Positions 8,275 to 17,008 of a stretch of DNA of 64,000 nucleotides are shown piece by piece. The number at the start of each line of letters is the position of its first letter. The first letter of the stretch is position 1. The translations under genes and the position numbers were made by a program. The notes under the pieces were generated by a model. That model saw nothing but the letters and a program-made list of their open reading frames with translations, did no database searches and was not told where the DNA came from. Source of the stretch: Chloroflexota bacterium (GTDB lineage: Bacteria > Chloroflexota > Limnocylindria > Limnocylindrales > CSP1-4); the NCBI GenBank assembly GCA_947475545.1, contig CANJLL010000001.1, positions 310,001-374,000 of the forward strand, in the 5' to 3' direction.

Positions 8275-9397
8275 CATCATCGGCAAGCGCAACTGGTTCT
8301 TCGCCTTCTCGCTCCTGATCACCATCCCCGGCCTGATCTTCATCCTCCTGACGCCCATCACCGGCGGCAAGGCGGGCCTGAAGTTCTCGATCGACTACAC
8401 CGGCGGGACCAAGTGGACGATCAAGTTCGCCGATCCGGCCGTGACCGCCGAGCGGGTTCGTGATCAGCTCAGCGGTCTCGGCCAGCCTGATGCAGGCGTC
8501 GTGGTCACCGGGAAGGGCTTCTTCGAGATCAAGCTGACCAAGCTCGACCTGCGCCAGGTCGCCGGGTCGGCCACACCCATCGCCACGCTCGCGCCGTCCA
8601 GCGCGGCAAGCGGTGCCCCGTCGGGCAGCGCATCGGCCTCCGCCAGTCCGGCCGCCTCCGCCAGTGCCGGCCCTTCGGGTAGCCCGGCCGCATCGGCGGC
8701 GCCGACGGCCGTCCCCGGCGCCGACACCAACATCCCGCGTGACGGCGACATCGGAGCGATCGTTGCCGGCCTGGAATCCGCCTTCGGTCCCATCGAATCG
8801 CAGGCGTCGCTGACATCGATCGGCGCCGTCGTCAGCGCTGACCTGGTCGGCCAGGCCATCATCCTGATCCTGGTCGGCTCCCTGGGCATCCTGGGCTGGA
8901 TCACGCTCCGCTTCAGGGACGTCAAGTTCGGCGTGACCGCCCTCGTGGCGCTCCTGCACGACGTGATCGTGGTCCTCGGTGTCTTCGCCATCCTTGGCAC
9001 CGTCGCCGGCGTCGAGATCGATGCCCTCTTCGTCACCGCGATGCTGACGGTCATCGGCTTCAGCGTGCACGACACCATCGTCGTCTTCGACCGGGTCCGC
9101 GAGAACCGCGCCCGGCACTCGGCGGAGCCGTTCGCGGAGATCGTCAACCACTCGGTGCTCCAGACGTTCGGCCGATCGATCACCACCAGCTTCACGGTCG
9201 TGCTGACCCTGCTCGCGCTGTACCTGTTCGGCGGCTCCGCGACGAGCGAGTTCGTGCTGGCGCTGCTGATCGGCATCATCTCCGGCACCTACTCGTCGAT
9301 CTTCAACGCCAGCCCGCTGCTGGTGGTCTGGCAGGAGTACGACGACCGCAAGCGCGGCCGCCTGACCGGCCGCGTCGCCGCTCGCTCCGCCTCCTGA
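8267..9397 (+). CDS. secF: Protein translocase subunit SecF with a low-complexity insertion
   Basis: A 376-residue partner of SecD. GTG 8267 was chosen because GGGAGG at 8255-8260 lies 6 nt upstream and the protein then begins FDIIGKRNWFF, the usual SecF start. Helix 1 spans about residues 11-31, SIDYTGG is at 41-47, and helices 2-6 follow after about residue 185, with the DTIVVFDRVRENR motif. Residues about 100-155 of the extracytoplasmic region are an Ala/Ser/Pro/Gly-rich stretch absent from ordinary SecF, which is usually around 300 residues. The frame is intact. Confidence 0.96.
   Translation: MFDIIGKRNWFFAFSLLITIPGLIFILLTPITGGKAGLKFSIDYTGGTKWTIKFADPAVTAERVRDQLSGLGQPDAGVVVTGKGFFEIKLTKLDLRQVAGSATPIATLAPSSAASGAPSGSASASASPAASASAGPSGSPAASAAPTAVPGADTNIPRDGDIGAIVAGLESAFGPIESQASLTSIGAVVSADLVGQAIILILVGSLGILGWITLRFRDVKFGVTALVALLHDVIVVLGVFAILGTVAGVEIDALFVTAMLTVIGFSVHDTIVVFDRVRENRARHSAEPFAEIVNHSVLQTFGRSITTSFTVVLTLLALYLFGGSATSEFVLALLIGIISGTYSSIFNASPLLVVWQEYDDRKRGRLTGRVAARSAS
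8564..8731 (+). repeat. Low-complexity Ala/Ser/Gly/Pro-coding segment inside secF
   Basis: The stretch codes for about 56 residues dominated by Ala, Ser, Pro and Gly (for example SGSASASASPAASASAG). It remains in frame and interrupts the extracytoplasmic domain between helix 1 and helix 2. Confidence 0.8.
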
Positions 9398-9499
9398 CCG
9401 GCGATCGTTTGCTGGCCCGCGAGGTGCCGGCCGCCGTCTTCATGCTCCATGGCGGTGCATCGCGACCCCCCGGTTTGGTTGGCGTGAAGCCATCCGTGG

Positions 9500-9505
9500 C
9501 ATCCT
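9500..9505 (+). promoter_or_regulatory. Possible -10 element CATCCT before recJ
   Basis: CATCCT lies 6 nt before the GTG at 9512. The spacing matches other unit heads but the first base is C, so it is a weak match. Confidence 0.3.
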
Positions 9506-9511
9506 GAGCCC

Positions 9512-11266
9512 GTGGCCCTCCAACCGCGCTACCGCTGGGACCTGCTGCCGCTCCTGACCCTCGGCCCGGAACTCCTCCAGGCCGCCGGCCGGCACGGGAT
9601 CTCGGAGCGGGTCGCCGCCGTGCTCATCCGGCGCGGTGTCGCCGCCCCGGCCGACCTGGACCGGTTCTTCGGCCCGCCAGGAGCGGGGCTGCACGACCCG
9701 GCCCTCCTGCCGGACGCCGAGGCGTTCGCGGAGCGGGTTGGACGGGCACGCGCCAGGGGCGAACGGGTCATGGTCTTCGGGGACTTTGATGCCGATGGCC
9801 TGACGGGGCTGGCCATCATGACGCGTGTCCTTCGCCGACTGGGCATCGCCGTGGAGCCGTACGTGCCCAGCCGCCAGGACGAGGGTCACGGCCTCTCACT
9901 CGCGGCCGTGGAACGGGCCGTGGCCACGGGCTGTGGGCTGATCATCACCGTCGACACGGGGACCTCCAGCGTCGCCGAGGTGGCCGCGGCCGTGGCGCGC
10001 GGCATCGACGTGGCCATCACGGACCACCATCGCGTGCCGGCCGTCCTTCCAGTTGCCGTCGCCATCGTCAACGCGCACCGAGCCGACAGCCGCTACCCCG
10101 ACCGCCGCCTGGCCGGCAGCGGTGTTGCCTTCAAGCTGGGCCAGCTGCTGCTGGCGGACCAGGACGGCGGTCCGGCATTCGCCCTGGGCCTGGCGGATCT
10201 CGCGACCATCGGCACCGTTGCCGATGTCGCCCCCGTGCTGGGCGAGAACCGGGCGATCGCGCGCATGGGCCTGGCGCTGATCCGGGACGAGGCCCGGCCG
10301 GCGATCGCCGCGCTCCTTGGCAAGGCCGGCGGCCAGCGCGGGGCGGTGGACCTGGAGACGGTCTCGTTCGTCCTGGCGCCGCGCCTCAACGCCGCGGGGC
10401 GGGTGGGGGAGGCGCTGGACGCCGCAAACCTGCTCCTCACCGACGATCCGGCCCACGCGGAGGAGTTGGCCGGGCGCCTGGAGGCGGCCAACATGCTGCG
10501 GCGCGAGCTGACCAAGTCGGCAATCGCCGCGGCGCGCACGTCGCCGGCCGTGCTGGAGGACCAGCCCGCGACCGTGGTGCGTGGCCCCTGGTCGGTGGGC
10601 ATCGTCGGCCTTGTCGCCGCCAGACTGGCCGAGGAGCGGGGCCGGCCGGCCGTCGTCGGCGCAGAGCTGGGTGATGTGGTCCGCGCGTCGTGCCGGAGCG
10701 ACGGCGGCATGGATCTTGCCGCCGCCCTGGAGGCCTGCGGGGACCTCCTGGTTCGCCATGGCGGCCATCGCGGCGCCGCCGGCTTCGAGATCGCGGCCGA
10801 CCGTTGGGAGTCATTCCGCGAGCGGTTCCTGTCCATCGCTGGCGCGGCAGGCCCGCTGGAGGTGATGCCTGCCCTCGCGATCGATCTGGACGTGCCGGCC
10901 CGGGCGGTCTCGTACGACCTGCTGCGGGAGCTGGCCAGCCTCGGGCCGTGCGGCCCCGGCCATCCCGAGCCGCTCGTCGTGATCCGGGACATGGAGGTGG
11001 TCCGCGTCCGGGAAGCGGCGGGGGGCCACGCCCAGCTGACCGTTCGTCGGGAGCGCGACGTCCTCGACGCCATCGCCTTCGGTTGGCCGGAGCTGGCGGC
11101 GCAGGCGCGCCCGGGTGATCGCCTCGACGTGGTGGCCCGGCTGGTGTCACGGCGCTTCGGGGGTTTGGAAACCCTGCAACTCGACGTCAAGGACGCCGCG
11201 CCCACGATCCACGCACGCGCCGCCGGCGAGGCCCGGGTGGCGGGCGCGGCCGGGGGTCCCCGGTGA
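9512..11266 (+). CDS. recJ: Single-stranded-DNA-specific exonuclease RecJ
   Basis: A 584-residue DHH-family nuclease that degrades single-stranded DNA 5' to 3' in recombination and mismatch or base-excision repair. Catalytic motifs: FGDFDADGLTG at residues 89-99 (motif I), TVDTGTSS near 146-153, AITDHHR near 168-174 (the DHH motif), and a DHHA1 domain with HGGHRGAAGFEI. The C-terminal OB-like region, including LASLGPCGPGHPEP, is present. The gene overlaps the next one by a GTGA junction. Both secD-secF and recJ neighbour each other in Bacillus too. Confidence 0.95.
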   Translation: MALQPRYRWDLLPLLTLGPELLQAAGRHGISERVAAVLIRRGVAAPADLDRFFGPPGAGLHDPALLPDAEAFAERVGRARARGERVMVFGDFDADGLTGLAIMTRVLRRLGIAVEPYVPSRQDEGHGLSLAAVERAVATGCGLIITVDTGTSSVAEVAAAVARGIDVAITDHHRVPAVLPVAVAIVNAHRADSRYPDRRLAGSGVAFKLGQLLLADQDGGPAFALGLADLATIGTVADVAPVLGENRAIARMGLALIRDEARPAIAALLGKAGGQRGAVDLETVSFVLAPRLNAAGRVGEALDAANLLLTDDPAHAEELAGRLEAANMLRRELTKSAIAAARTSPAVLEDQPATVVRGPWSVGIVGLVAARLAEERGRPAVVGAELGDVVRASCRSDGGMDLAAALEACGDLLVRHGGHRGAAGFEIAADRWESFRERFLSIAGAAGPLEVMPALAIDLDVPARAVSYDLLRELASLGPCGPGHPEPLVVIRDMEVVRVREAAGGHAQLTVRRERDVLDAIAFGWPELAAQARPGDRLDVVARLVSRRFGGLETLQLDVKDAAPTIHARAAGEARVAGAAGGPR

Positions 11267-12588
11267 CCGGCGGCTGGCGGCCGCCCGTGTCGCCCCGCCG
11301 CCCCGTGCCGACAGATCGTCGGCCCGCCCAGCCAGATCGCCGCCCGGCTCCCAGGGGGCAGGGGAGTCGATCGCCCCTGGTCAGCATCGATCCGGCACGC
11401 GTGCGGGCGCTCGCCTTGCCCGGCTCGGCGCTGCTGGTGACCATCGCGATCGCCGTCGTCACGCTGGGACTCCTGACGGGCGACCTCTCGTTTATCCGGC
11501 GTTCGGGTGGCAGCGGCGCGGGTCCGGCCAAGACGCCCACGCCGTCCAATGTAGTTGTCGTCGATCCGCGCAGCCAGGTCCCCGGCTCCATCGTGTACGT
11601 GAAGGCCGGCAACATCTGGGCCCAGAGCGGGACGTCGGCGCGCCAGCTGACCCACACGGGCGCGGATGCCATGCCCACCTGGGTACCGGACGGCTCCCTC
11701 ATCTACTACGTCAGCAGCCAGGCCAAGGAGGGGCGGATGCTCTACCAGGGCAGCCCGCGCGGCTACGCACTGACGGTGCCCAGCCTGGTTCGCGTCCGCG
11801 CGGATGGCTCCACGGCGGCCGAGCCGGTTCTGGCCGGGCTCTACGCCAGTGGCAGCTACTCCTGGAGCTACTACCTGCGCCAGCCGGCTGTGTCGCCCGA
11901 CGGCTCGCAGATTGCTGTCCTGTCCGACGGACCGGATCCGACCAAGTCGGACGTGGTTCTCCAGCTCATCGCCACCGCCACCGGCAAGCTGACCTCGCTC
12001 AATCTGCTCGAGACGTCGCCACTCGGTCACCAGGACCCGGCATGGCGACCGGATGGCGCCGTGCTGGCCTATGTGCGTTCGGGTCGCGATGGGAACCGCG
12101 GGGCCTCCGTCATCTGGCGCTACGACGTCAAGACGAAGAAGGCCAGCGCCATGACCGGATCCGGTTACCTGCAGCCCTCGTGGTCACCCGATGGCCTGTT
12201 CATGGCGGCGACGCGGTCGGACAGCTTCGGCACCGACATCGTGGTCCTCGATGCCGCCAACGGCGCCGAACTGCTGCGGGTCACGAGCGACGGCCGCTCA
12301 TTCGCGCCGGCCTGGTCGCCAGCCGGCAACGCCATCGTCTTCCTGCACGTCGAGGGCGGTGTCGTCGATCTCGTCGAGGTGGCCGTCCAGCGCGTCGGCG
12401 CCACCTGGGCACCTGGCGAGCAGCTGGCCCTGACCGAGGCCGCTGGACTGGACGCCGGCTCTCGGCCCAGCTGGTTCATCCCGGCGGCCCAGCTCCCGAA
12501 GCCGCCGGCCACGGCGGCACCCACGGTCCCGCCCGCGGCGACGACGCCGTCGCCCAAGCCCACCGCCACGCCGAAGGGAACCCGATGA
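11263..12588 (+). CDS. Membrane-anchored TolB/WD40-like beta-propeller protein
   Basis: A 441-residue protein with a Pro/Arg-rich cytoplasmic N-terminus, one transmembrane helix at about residues 50-70, and an extracytoplasmic propeller. Blade-like repeats of the PD40/TolB type appear as PTWVPDGSLIYYVS, PAVSPDGSQIAVLS, PAWRPDGAVLAYVR, PSWSPDGLFMAATR and PAWSPAGNAIVFL. The C-terminus is a Pro/Thr-rich tail. There is no enzyme motif; such domains usually bind proteins or carbohydrates. It overlaps recJ (GTGA) and pyrF (ATGA), so it is translated with unrelated metabolic genes. The fold is well supported and the function is unknown. Confidence 0.85.
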   Translation: MTGGWRPPVSPRRPVPTDRRPAQPDRRPAPRGQGSRSPLVSIDPARVRALALPGSALLVTIAIAVVTLGLLTGDLSFIRRSGGSGAGPAKTPTPSNVVVVDPRSQVPGSIVYVKAGNIWAQSGTSARQLTHTGADAMPTWVPDGSLIYYVSSQAKEGRMLYQGSPRGYALTVPSLVRVRADGSTAAEPVLAGLYASGSYSWSYYLRQPAVSPDGSQIAVLSDGPDPTKSDVVLQLIATATGKLTSLNLLETSPLGHQDPAWRPDGAVLAYVRSGRDGNRGASVIWRYDVKTKKASAMTGSGYLQPSWSPDGLFMAATRSDSFGTDIVVLDAANGAELLRVTSDGRSFAPAWSPAGNAIVFLHVEGGVVDLVEVAVQRVGATWAPGEQLALTEAAGLDAGSRPSWFIPAAQLPKPPATAAPTVPPAATTPSPKPTATPKGTR

Positions 12589-13448
12589 CCGCGACCTACC
12601 TCGAGCGGCTGGCCGCCCGCAGCGCCGCTACCGGCACCGTCCTGTGCCTGGGGCTCGACCCGGATCCCGAGGCGCTGCCGGCGGGCTTCCCACCGACCCT
12701 CGCCGGGATCGAGCGGTTCGCCCGGCTCATCATCGAGGCCGCCGCCCCGTACGCCGCCGCGGTGAAGCCCAACCTCGCGTTCTTCGAAGCATTCGGGTCC
12801 GAGGGGATGGCCGCCCTGGAGCGGATCCGTGCCCTGCTGCCTCCCGACCTGCCCGTCGTGGCAGACGCCAAGCGGGGCGACATCGGAACGACGGCGGCTC
12901 GCCAGGCCGAGGCGCTCTTCGATCGCCTGGGGGCCGATGCTGTCACCGTGAATCCGTATCTCGGCGCGGAGGCCGTCATGCCGCTCCTGGAGCGGACAGA
13001 TCGGTATGCGTACCTGCTCTGTCGAACCTCCAACCCCGGGGCGAGCGAGTTGCAGGGCCTCATCGTCGCGCCGGATGCCGCCCTGTTGGCGCCCGCGGAG
13101 CCGCTCTATGCGCGGGTCGCGCGCCGAGCGCAATCCTGGGGTCCGGGAGGCACTGTCGGACTGGTCGTCGGGGCGACCGCGCCGGCCGAGCTGCGCGAGA
13201 TTCGGGCGATCGCCCCTGGCCTCGGCTTCCTCGTGCCGGGTGTCGGAGCCCAGGGCGGCGAGGTGGAGCCCGTGCTCGCGGTCGGGCCCGCGACGGCCGA
13301 ACCCGCGGCGGGCAGGCCCGGCGCGGGCCTGCTGATCAACGTCTCGCGCGGCATCGCGGGTGCAGCATTGGGTCATTCCGGGGACCCCGGCGAGCGACTG
13401 GCATCCGCCGCCCGAGACTGGGCGGCCCGTTTGCCTGTGCTACGCTAG
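12585..13448 (+). CDS. pyrF: Orotidine 5'-phosphate decarboxylase, type 2
   Basis: A 287-residue enzyme that decarboxylates OMP to UMP, the last step of de novo pyrimidine synthesis. It is the longer type-2 form. The catalytic DxKxxDI motif is seen as VVADAKRGDIG at residues 91-101; CLGLDPDPE is at 21-29 and AVKPNLAFFEAFG at 59-71. A phosphate-binding loop, VPGVGAQGG, lies near the C-terminus. Start ATG 12585 overlaps the previous stop (ATGA) with an AAGGGAA site upstream. No other pyr genes are in the window. Confidence 0.96.
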   Translation: MTATYLERLAARSAATGTVLCLGLDPDPEALPAGFPPTLAGIERFARLIIEAAAPYAAAVKPNLAFFEAFGSEGMAALERIRALLPPDLPVVADAKRGDIGTTAARQAEALFDRLGADAVTVNPYLGAEAVMPLLERTDRYAYLLCRTSNPGASELQGLIVAPDAALLAPAEPLYARVARRAQSWGPGGTVGLVVGATAPAELREIRAIAPGLGFLVPGVGAQGGEVEPVLAVGPATAEPAAGRPGAGLLINVSRGIAGAALGHSGDPGERLASAARDWAARLPVLR

Positions 13449-13512
13449 CCTCCAGACCATCACCTCGGCAGGGCCGCTTGACGCTGCCGTATCACCGCGA
13501 GGCGCACGACAG

Positions 13513-13830
13513 ATGCCGTTCAACATCGGTCCCGGCGAGTTGATCCTCGTCCTGATCATTGCCTTGATCGTGGTCGGTCCGGGCAAGCTCCCGGACGTTG
13601 GCGCCGCCATCGGCAAGAGCCTGCGAGAGTTCCGCAAGGCCGCCACTGACGTCCAGGACGCGGCCGCTGCGCAGCCTGCGGCGCAGGCTGCCCCCACGCC
13701 CGTGGCACCTGCCGCTCCGGCACCTGCCGCTCCGGCACCTGCCGCTCCGGCACCTGCCGCTCCGGCACAGGAGGCCGCGCCCGTCAGCGCGTCCGCCCCG
13801 TCGGGATCCGCCGACTCCAGCGTTTCCTGA
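13513..13830 (+). CDS. tatA: Sec-independent translocase protein TatA/TatE
   Basis: A 105-residue pore-forming subunit of the twin-arginine translocase. It has a short hydrophobic N-terminal helix (residues 8-22, ELILVLIIALIVVGP), the FxPxKLP-like hinge seen as VVGPGKLPDVG, and an amphipathic helix (AIGKSLREFRKAATD). An Ala/Pro tail follows that contains four exact repeats of APAAP from a 15-bp DNA repeat. tatC follows 19 nt downstream, so the pair forms a minimal Tat system. A TACGCT at 13441-13446, overlapping the end of pyrF, could be its -10 but is weak. Confidence 0.93.
   Translation: MPFNIGPGELILVLIIALIVVGPGKLPDVGAAIGKSLREFRKAATDVQDAAAAQPAAQAAPTPVAPAAPAPAAPAPAAPAPAAPAQEAAPVSASAPSGSADSSVS
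13705..13764 (+). repeat. Four tandem 15-bp repeats in the tatA tail
   Basis: Four identical copies of GCACCTGCCGCTCCG lie at 13705, 13720, 13735 and 13750. The unit length is a multiple of three, so the reading frame is kept and the protein gains APAAP units. Confidence 0.95.
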
Positions 13831-13849
13831 CCCCGGCACTGACTCCGGC

Positions 13850-14662
13850 ATGGCGGAAGGGGAGGGCGCTGCCGCGCCCGAATCCAGCGGGGCCATCACC
13901 GGCGAGCTGATGACGTCGCCTGCTGGTGCGTCGCCTGCTGGTGCGTCGCCTGCTGGTGCAGTGCCGGATCAGCCCATGACGCTCGTCGACCACCTTGGCG
14001 AGCTGCGCATGCGCCTGGTCCGATCCGTACTCGCGGTCGTCATCGGTGCGCTGATCGGCTTCTTCCTGGGCGACCGCGTGGTGGAGATCCTGCGCTCTCC
14101 GTTGCCGATCTCCGACGCCCTGGTCTTCACCTCGATCGGAGACCCGTTTGCCATTCGGCTCCGGATCGCCATCGTGACCGGGATCGTACTCGCCATGCCC
14201 GTCCTGCTCTACCAGGGGTGGGCCTTCGTGTCGCCCGGCCTGACTCCCGCCGAGCGCCGAGCCGCCCGCCCATGGATCCCGATGGCCCTCTTCTTCTTCC
14301 TGTTCGGTGTGGCCATCGCCTGGGTTGTCCTCCCCTTCGCCGCCCAGTTCCTGCTGAGCTTCTCCAGCGACCAGCTCAAGCCGCTGCTGACGGCGCGGGA
14401 ATACTTCGACTTCGTCAGCACGCTGTTCCTCGCGTTCGGCTTGCTCATGGAGTTCCCGATCGTGCTGGTGGGCCTGTCCCGGGTTGGGGTCGTCACGTCG
14501 GGCCGGCTGCGTTCGGCCCGCCGCATGGTGATCCTCGGCATTGCGATCTTCTCGACGGCGGCCACGCCCGGCGGCGACCTGGTCAGCCCTACGGTCCTCG
14601 GCCTCTCGCTGTACGTCCTCTTCGAGGCCTCGATCGTCCTGATCCGGCGCAGCGGCCGCTGA
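13850..14662 (+). CDS. tatC: Sec-independent translocase protein TatC
   Basis: A 270-residue, six-helix membrane protein that recognises twin-arginine signal peptides. After a 40-residue polar N-terminus comes the signature MTLVDHLGELRMRL, then VFTSIGDPFAIRLRIA, then FVSPGLTPAERR, and later LFLAFGLLMEFPI. All are classic TatC positions. The N-terminal tail has a threefold SPAGA repeat coded by 15-bp DNA repeats. Start ATG 13850 has only a weak site; an internal ATG at the MTLVDHL signature would remove the repeat tail. Confidence 0.95.
   Translation: MAEGEGAAAPESSGAITGELMTSPAGASPAGASPAGAVPDQPMTLVDHLGELRMRLVRSVLAVVIGALIGFFLGDRVVEILRSPLPISDALVFTSIGDPFAIRLRIAIVTGIVLAMPVLLYQGWAFVSPGLTPAERRAARPWIPMALFFFLFGVAIAWVVLPFAAQFLLSFSSDQLKPLLTAREYFDFVSTLFLAFGLLMEFPIVLVGLSRVGVVTSGRLRSARRMVILGIAIFSTAATPGGDLVSPTVLGLSLYVLFEASIVLIRRSGR
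13914..13958 (+). repeat. Three tandem 15-bp repeats in the tatC N-terminal tail
   Basis: Three identical copies of CGTCGCCTGCTGGTG lie at 13914, 13929 and 13944, coding SPAGA units in frame before the first transmembrane helix. Confidence 0.95.
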
Positions 14663-14729
14663 CCAAGGCCCGGGCCGGGCTGCATACCCAGAGGCTCGCG
14701 CCCGGAGGCGCGCGCGCGCAAGCGCACGC

Positions 14730-14735
14730 TAGACT
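14730..14735 (+). promoter_or_regulatory. -10-like hexamer TAGACT, 6 nt before rapZ
   Basis: TAGACT is followed by 6 nt and then ATG at 14742 with no Shine-Dalgarno. It is one of the clearest leaderless-type starts in the window and would drive rapZ-yvcK-whiA. Confidence 0.6.
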
Positions 14736-14741
14736 GCGGCC

Positions 14742-15656
14742 ATGAAGAGCAGCCGCGCGGCCGCCGACAAGTCGCAGGGCAAGGCAGAGCCCAGACCGCA
14801 CGTGGTGATCCTCAGCGGCATGTCGGGGGGCGGCAAGACGGCCGCCGCCAAGCTGTGCGAGGACGTCGGGTTCACGGTCGTCGACAACCTGCCCGGCGAG
14901 CTGCTGCCGGCGCTGGCGGCCATGGTCGCCGCGGAGCCGCGGCGGTTCGCGCGGCTCGCCATCGTGCTCGACGTGCGTGCCGGTGATGTCATCCAGGCCC
15001 TGGCCGCGACCCGCGGCGCCCTGGAGCGGCGCGGAATCCGGCCGCAGCTCTTCTTCCTCGAGGCGCGCGACGAGGTCCTGATCCGGCGCTTCTCGGAGAC
15101 CCGCCACCGCCACCCGCTGGACGACGAGCGCGGAATCGCCAGCTCCGTTGCAGAGGAGCGGCGCCTCCTTGGGCCCATCCGGTCGGAGGCACACGTCATC
15201 CTGGACACCTCGGATCTCGCACTGCGAGAGCTGCGCGAGCGGCTCTTCGCCTATCTCGGCGAGGAGGGACCGGCCGATGGCCTGGCCATCCAGCTGATCA
15301 GCTTTGGCTTCAAGTACGGTGTCCCGCTGGACGCCGACCTGGTGTTCGACGTCCGCTTCATCAGCAACCCGTACTACGTGGAGGGCCTCCGCCAGCTCTC
15401 CGGCCTGACGGATGCCGTCCGGGAGTACGTGCTGGGTCAACCCGTCGCCGGCCGGTTCCTGGAGTACCTCAAGGAGTTCCTGGACTTCGCCATCCCGGCC
15501 TACGTCGCCGAGGGCAAGAGTCGGCTGACAATCGCGATCGGCTGCACCGGCGGCTACCACCGGTCGATCGTCATGGTGGACAGCCTTGCTGGCTGGGTCC
15601 GCGAGCGGGCATTCGGGCCGGTGGCGGTCTTCCACCGCGAGCTTGACCGCCGATGA
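14742..15656 (+). CDS. rapZ: RNase adapter / nucleotide-binding protein RapZ
   Basis: A 304-residue P-loop protein. In Enterobacteria it links glucosamine-6-phosphate level to RNase E-dependent decay of small RNAs; in Gram-positive bacteria (YvcJ) it hydrolyses nucleotides and its role is less clear. Walker A is GMSGGGKTAA at residues 26-35, followed by VVDNLPGELL. The C-terminal half has FGFKYGVPLDADLVFDVRF and IGCTGGYHRSIVM, both hallmark motifs. It overlaps yvcK by ATGA and heads the conserved rapZ-yvcK-whiA operon. Confidence 0.96.
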   Translation: MKSSRAAADKSQGKAEPRPHVVILSGMSGGGKTAAAKLCEDVGFTVVDNLPGELLPALAAMVAAEPRRFARLAIVLDVRAGDVIQALAATRGALERRGIRPQLFFLEARDEVLIRRFSETRHRHPLDDERGIASSVAEERRLLGPIRSEAHVILDTSDLALRELRERLFAYLGEEGPADGLAIQLISFGFKYGVPLDADLVFDVRFISNPYYVEGLRQLSGLTDAVREYVLGQPVAGRFLEYLKEFLDFAIPAYVAEGKSRLTIAIGCTGGYHRSIVMVDSLAGWVRERAFGPVAVFHRELDRR

Positions 15657-17008
15657 ACCTCCGGCGCTGGCTGCTCCCGGGCATCGGGGTCAAGCGCTGG
15701 CTGCTCGTCATGTTCGGCGGGCTCCTCCTGCTCTCCCTTGGGACGGCACACGTGATTCGCCAGGTCAGTCGCGATGCGGAGCCGGGGAGCTGGGCGGAGG
15801 GCCTCATCAACCTGATCACCCTGCAGGCCCTGCCCTACGCCCTGCGTGGACTGATCGTCGGGCTGGCCGGGTCCGTCCTCGTTGGCCTCGGGGCATATCG
15901 GGTGCTTCGGGCGGTCACGGAGCCGTTTCGAGGCAAGGACGGCAGTCAGCCGCTGATCGAGCTGATCTACCAGCGCCGCCAACGCGCACGCGGCCCGCGC
16001 ATCGTCGCGATCGGTGGCGGGACCGGCATGTCCACGCTCCTCCGCGGCCTCAAGGAGCACACGGGCAACCTGACGGCCGTGGTCTCGGTGGCCGATGACG
16101 GCGGGTCGTCGGGCGCGCTCCGGGAGCAGCTGGGCATCCCACCCGTGGGCGATATCCGCAACTGCGTCGCCGCCCTGGCCGACGCGGAGCCGATGATGAC
16201 CGGCCTGCTCCAGTACCGCTTTCCGGGGCAGGCCGAGGAAGCGGCCCCGGGCGATCCGGTGCACGCCGCGCCGGGTGAGCTCGGCGGTCACGCCATCGGC
16301 AATCTCCTGATCGCCGCGTTGACGGACCTCGAGGGCGGCGACTTCGAGGAGGGCGTTCGCCAGATGAACCGCGTCCTCGCCGTTCGCGGACGGGTGGTGC
16401 CGGTCTCGGCGACGCCCATCACGCTGCATGCCCGCCTCCGGAACGGCGAACTCGTCGATGGCCAATCACGGATCGCCCACACCGGCCTGATCGAGAAGGT
16501 CTGGATCACGCCAGCAGAGGTCGCGCCGTCGGGTGATGCCCTTGCCGCGATCGCGGAGGCGGAGGTCATCGTGGTGGGTCCGGGGAGCCTGTACACCAGC
16601 CTTCTGCCCAGCCTCCTTGTCCCCGGCATCCAGCAGGCGATCGCCGCCTCGCCGGCGCTCCGGATCTATGTCTGCAACGTGGCGACGCAGGCCGGGGAGA
16701 CGGCCGGCTACGACCTCGCGGATCACGTCGAGGCCCTCGCCGCGCACACGCTGCCGGGGCTGTTCGACATCGTCCTGGCCAACAACCAGTTCGAGAGCCG
16801 CGTGCCCGAGGCGTGGCATGCGGAACCCGTGAAGCTGCGCTGGCCGCCGGGGATCGCAGGCGGCCTCCAGCTGGCCCTGGACGACGTCGTGGACGCGGCG
16901 AATGCGCATCACCACGACCCGGCCCGGCTCGCCGCTGCCGTCCTGCGCGTCATCGATCGCGGGAGCCCGGCCGCGGCCAGGCGGGTGGGCGACGCCCGGT
17001 CCGCCTGA
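15653..17008 (+). CDS. yvcK: YvcK-family gluconeogenesis factor with N-terminal membrane helices
   Basis: A 451-residue member of the YvcK/CofD-like family, which binds UDP-sugars and affects carbon flow into the cell wall. The core starts near residue 118 with IVAIGGGTGMSTLLRGLKEH, followed by VSVADDGGSSGALRE and GDIRNCVAAL, the nucleotide-binding motifs. About 115 residues precede it and contain two predicted transmembrane helices (residues about 15-37 and 62-84), whereas Bacillus YvcK is soluble and near 320 residues. It overlaps rapZ (ATGA) and whiA (TGATG). Confidence 0.95.
   Translation: MNLRRWLLPGIGVKRWLLVMFGGLLLLSLGTAHVIRQVSRDAEPGSWAEGLINLITLQALPYALRGLIVGLAGSVLVGLGAYRVLRAVTEPFRGKDGSQPLIELIYQRRQRARGPRIVAIGGGTGMSTLLRGLKEHTGNLTAVVSVADDGGSSGALREQLGIPPVGDIRNCVAALADAEPMMTGLLQYRFPGQAEEAAPGDPVHAAPGELGGHAIGNLLIAALTDLEGGDFEEGVRQMNRVLAVRGRVVPVSATPITLHARLRNGELVDGQSRIAHTGLIEKVWITPAEVAPSGDALAAIAEAEVIVVGPGSLYTSLLPSLLVPGIQQAIAASPALRIYVCNVATQAGETAGYDLADHVEALAAHTLPGLFDIVLANNQFESRVPEAWHAEPVKLRWPPGIAGGLQLALDDVVDAANAHHHDPARLAAAVLRVIDRGSPAAARRVGDARSA

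Noticed and set aside
13705-13764. Short tandem repeats as a CRISPR-like array
   Set aside because: Units are 15 bp, contiguous without spacers and lie inside an intact coding frame.
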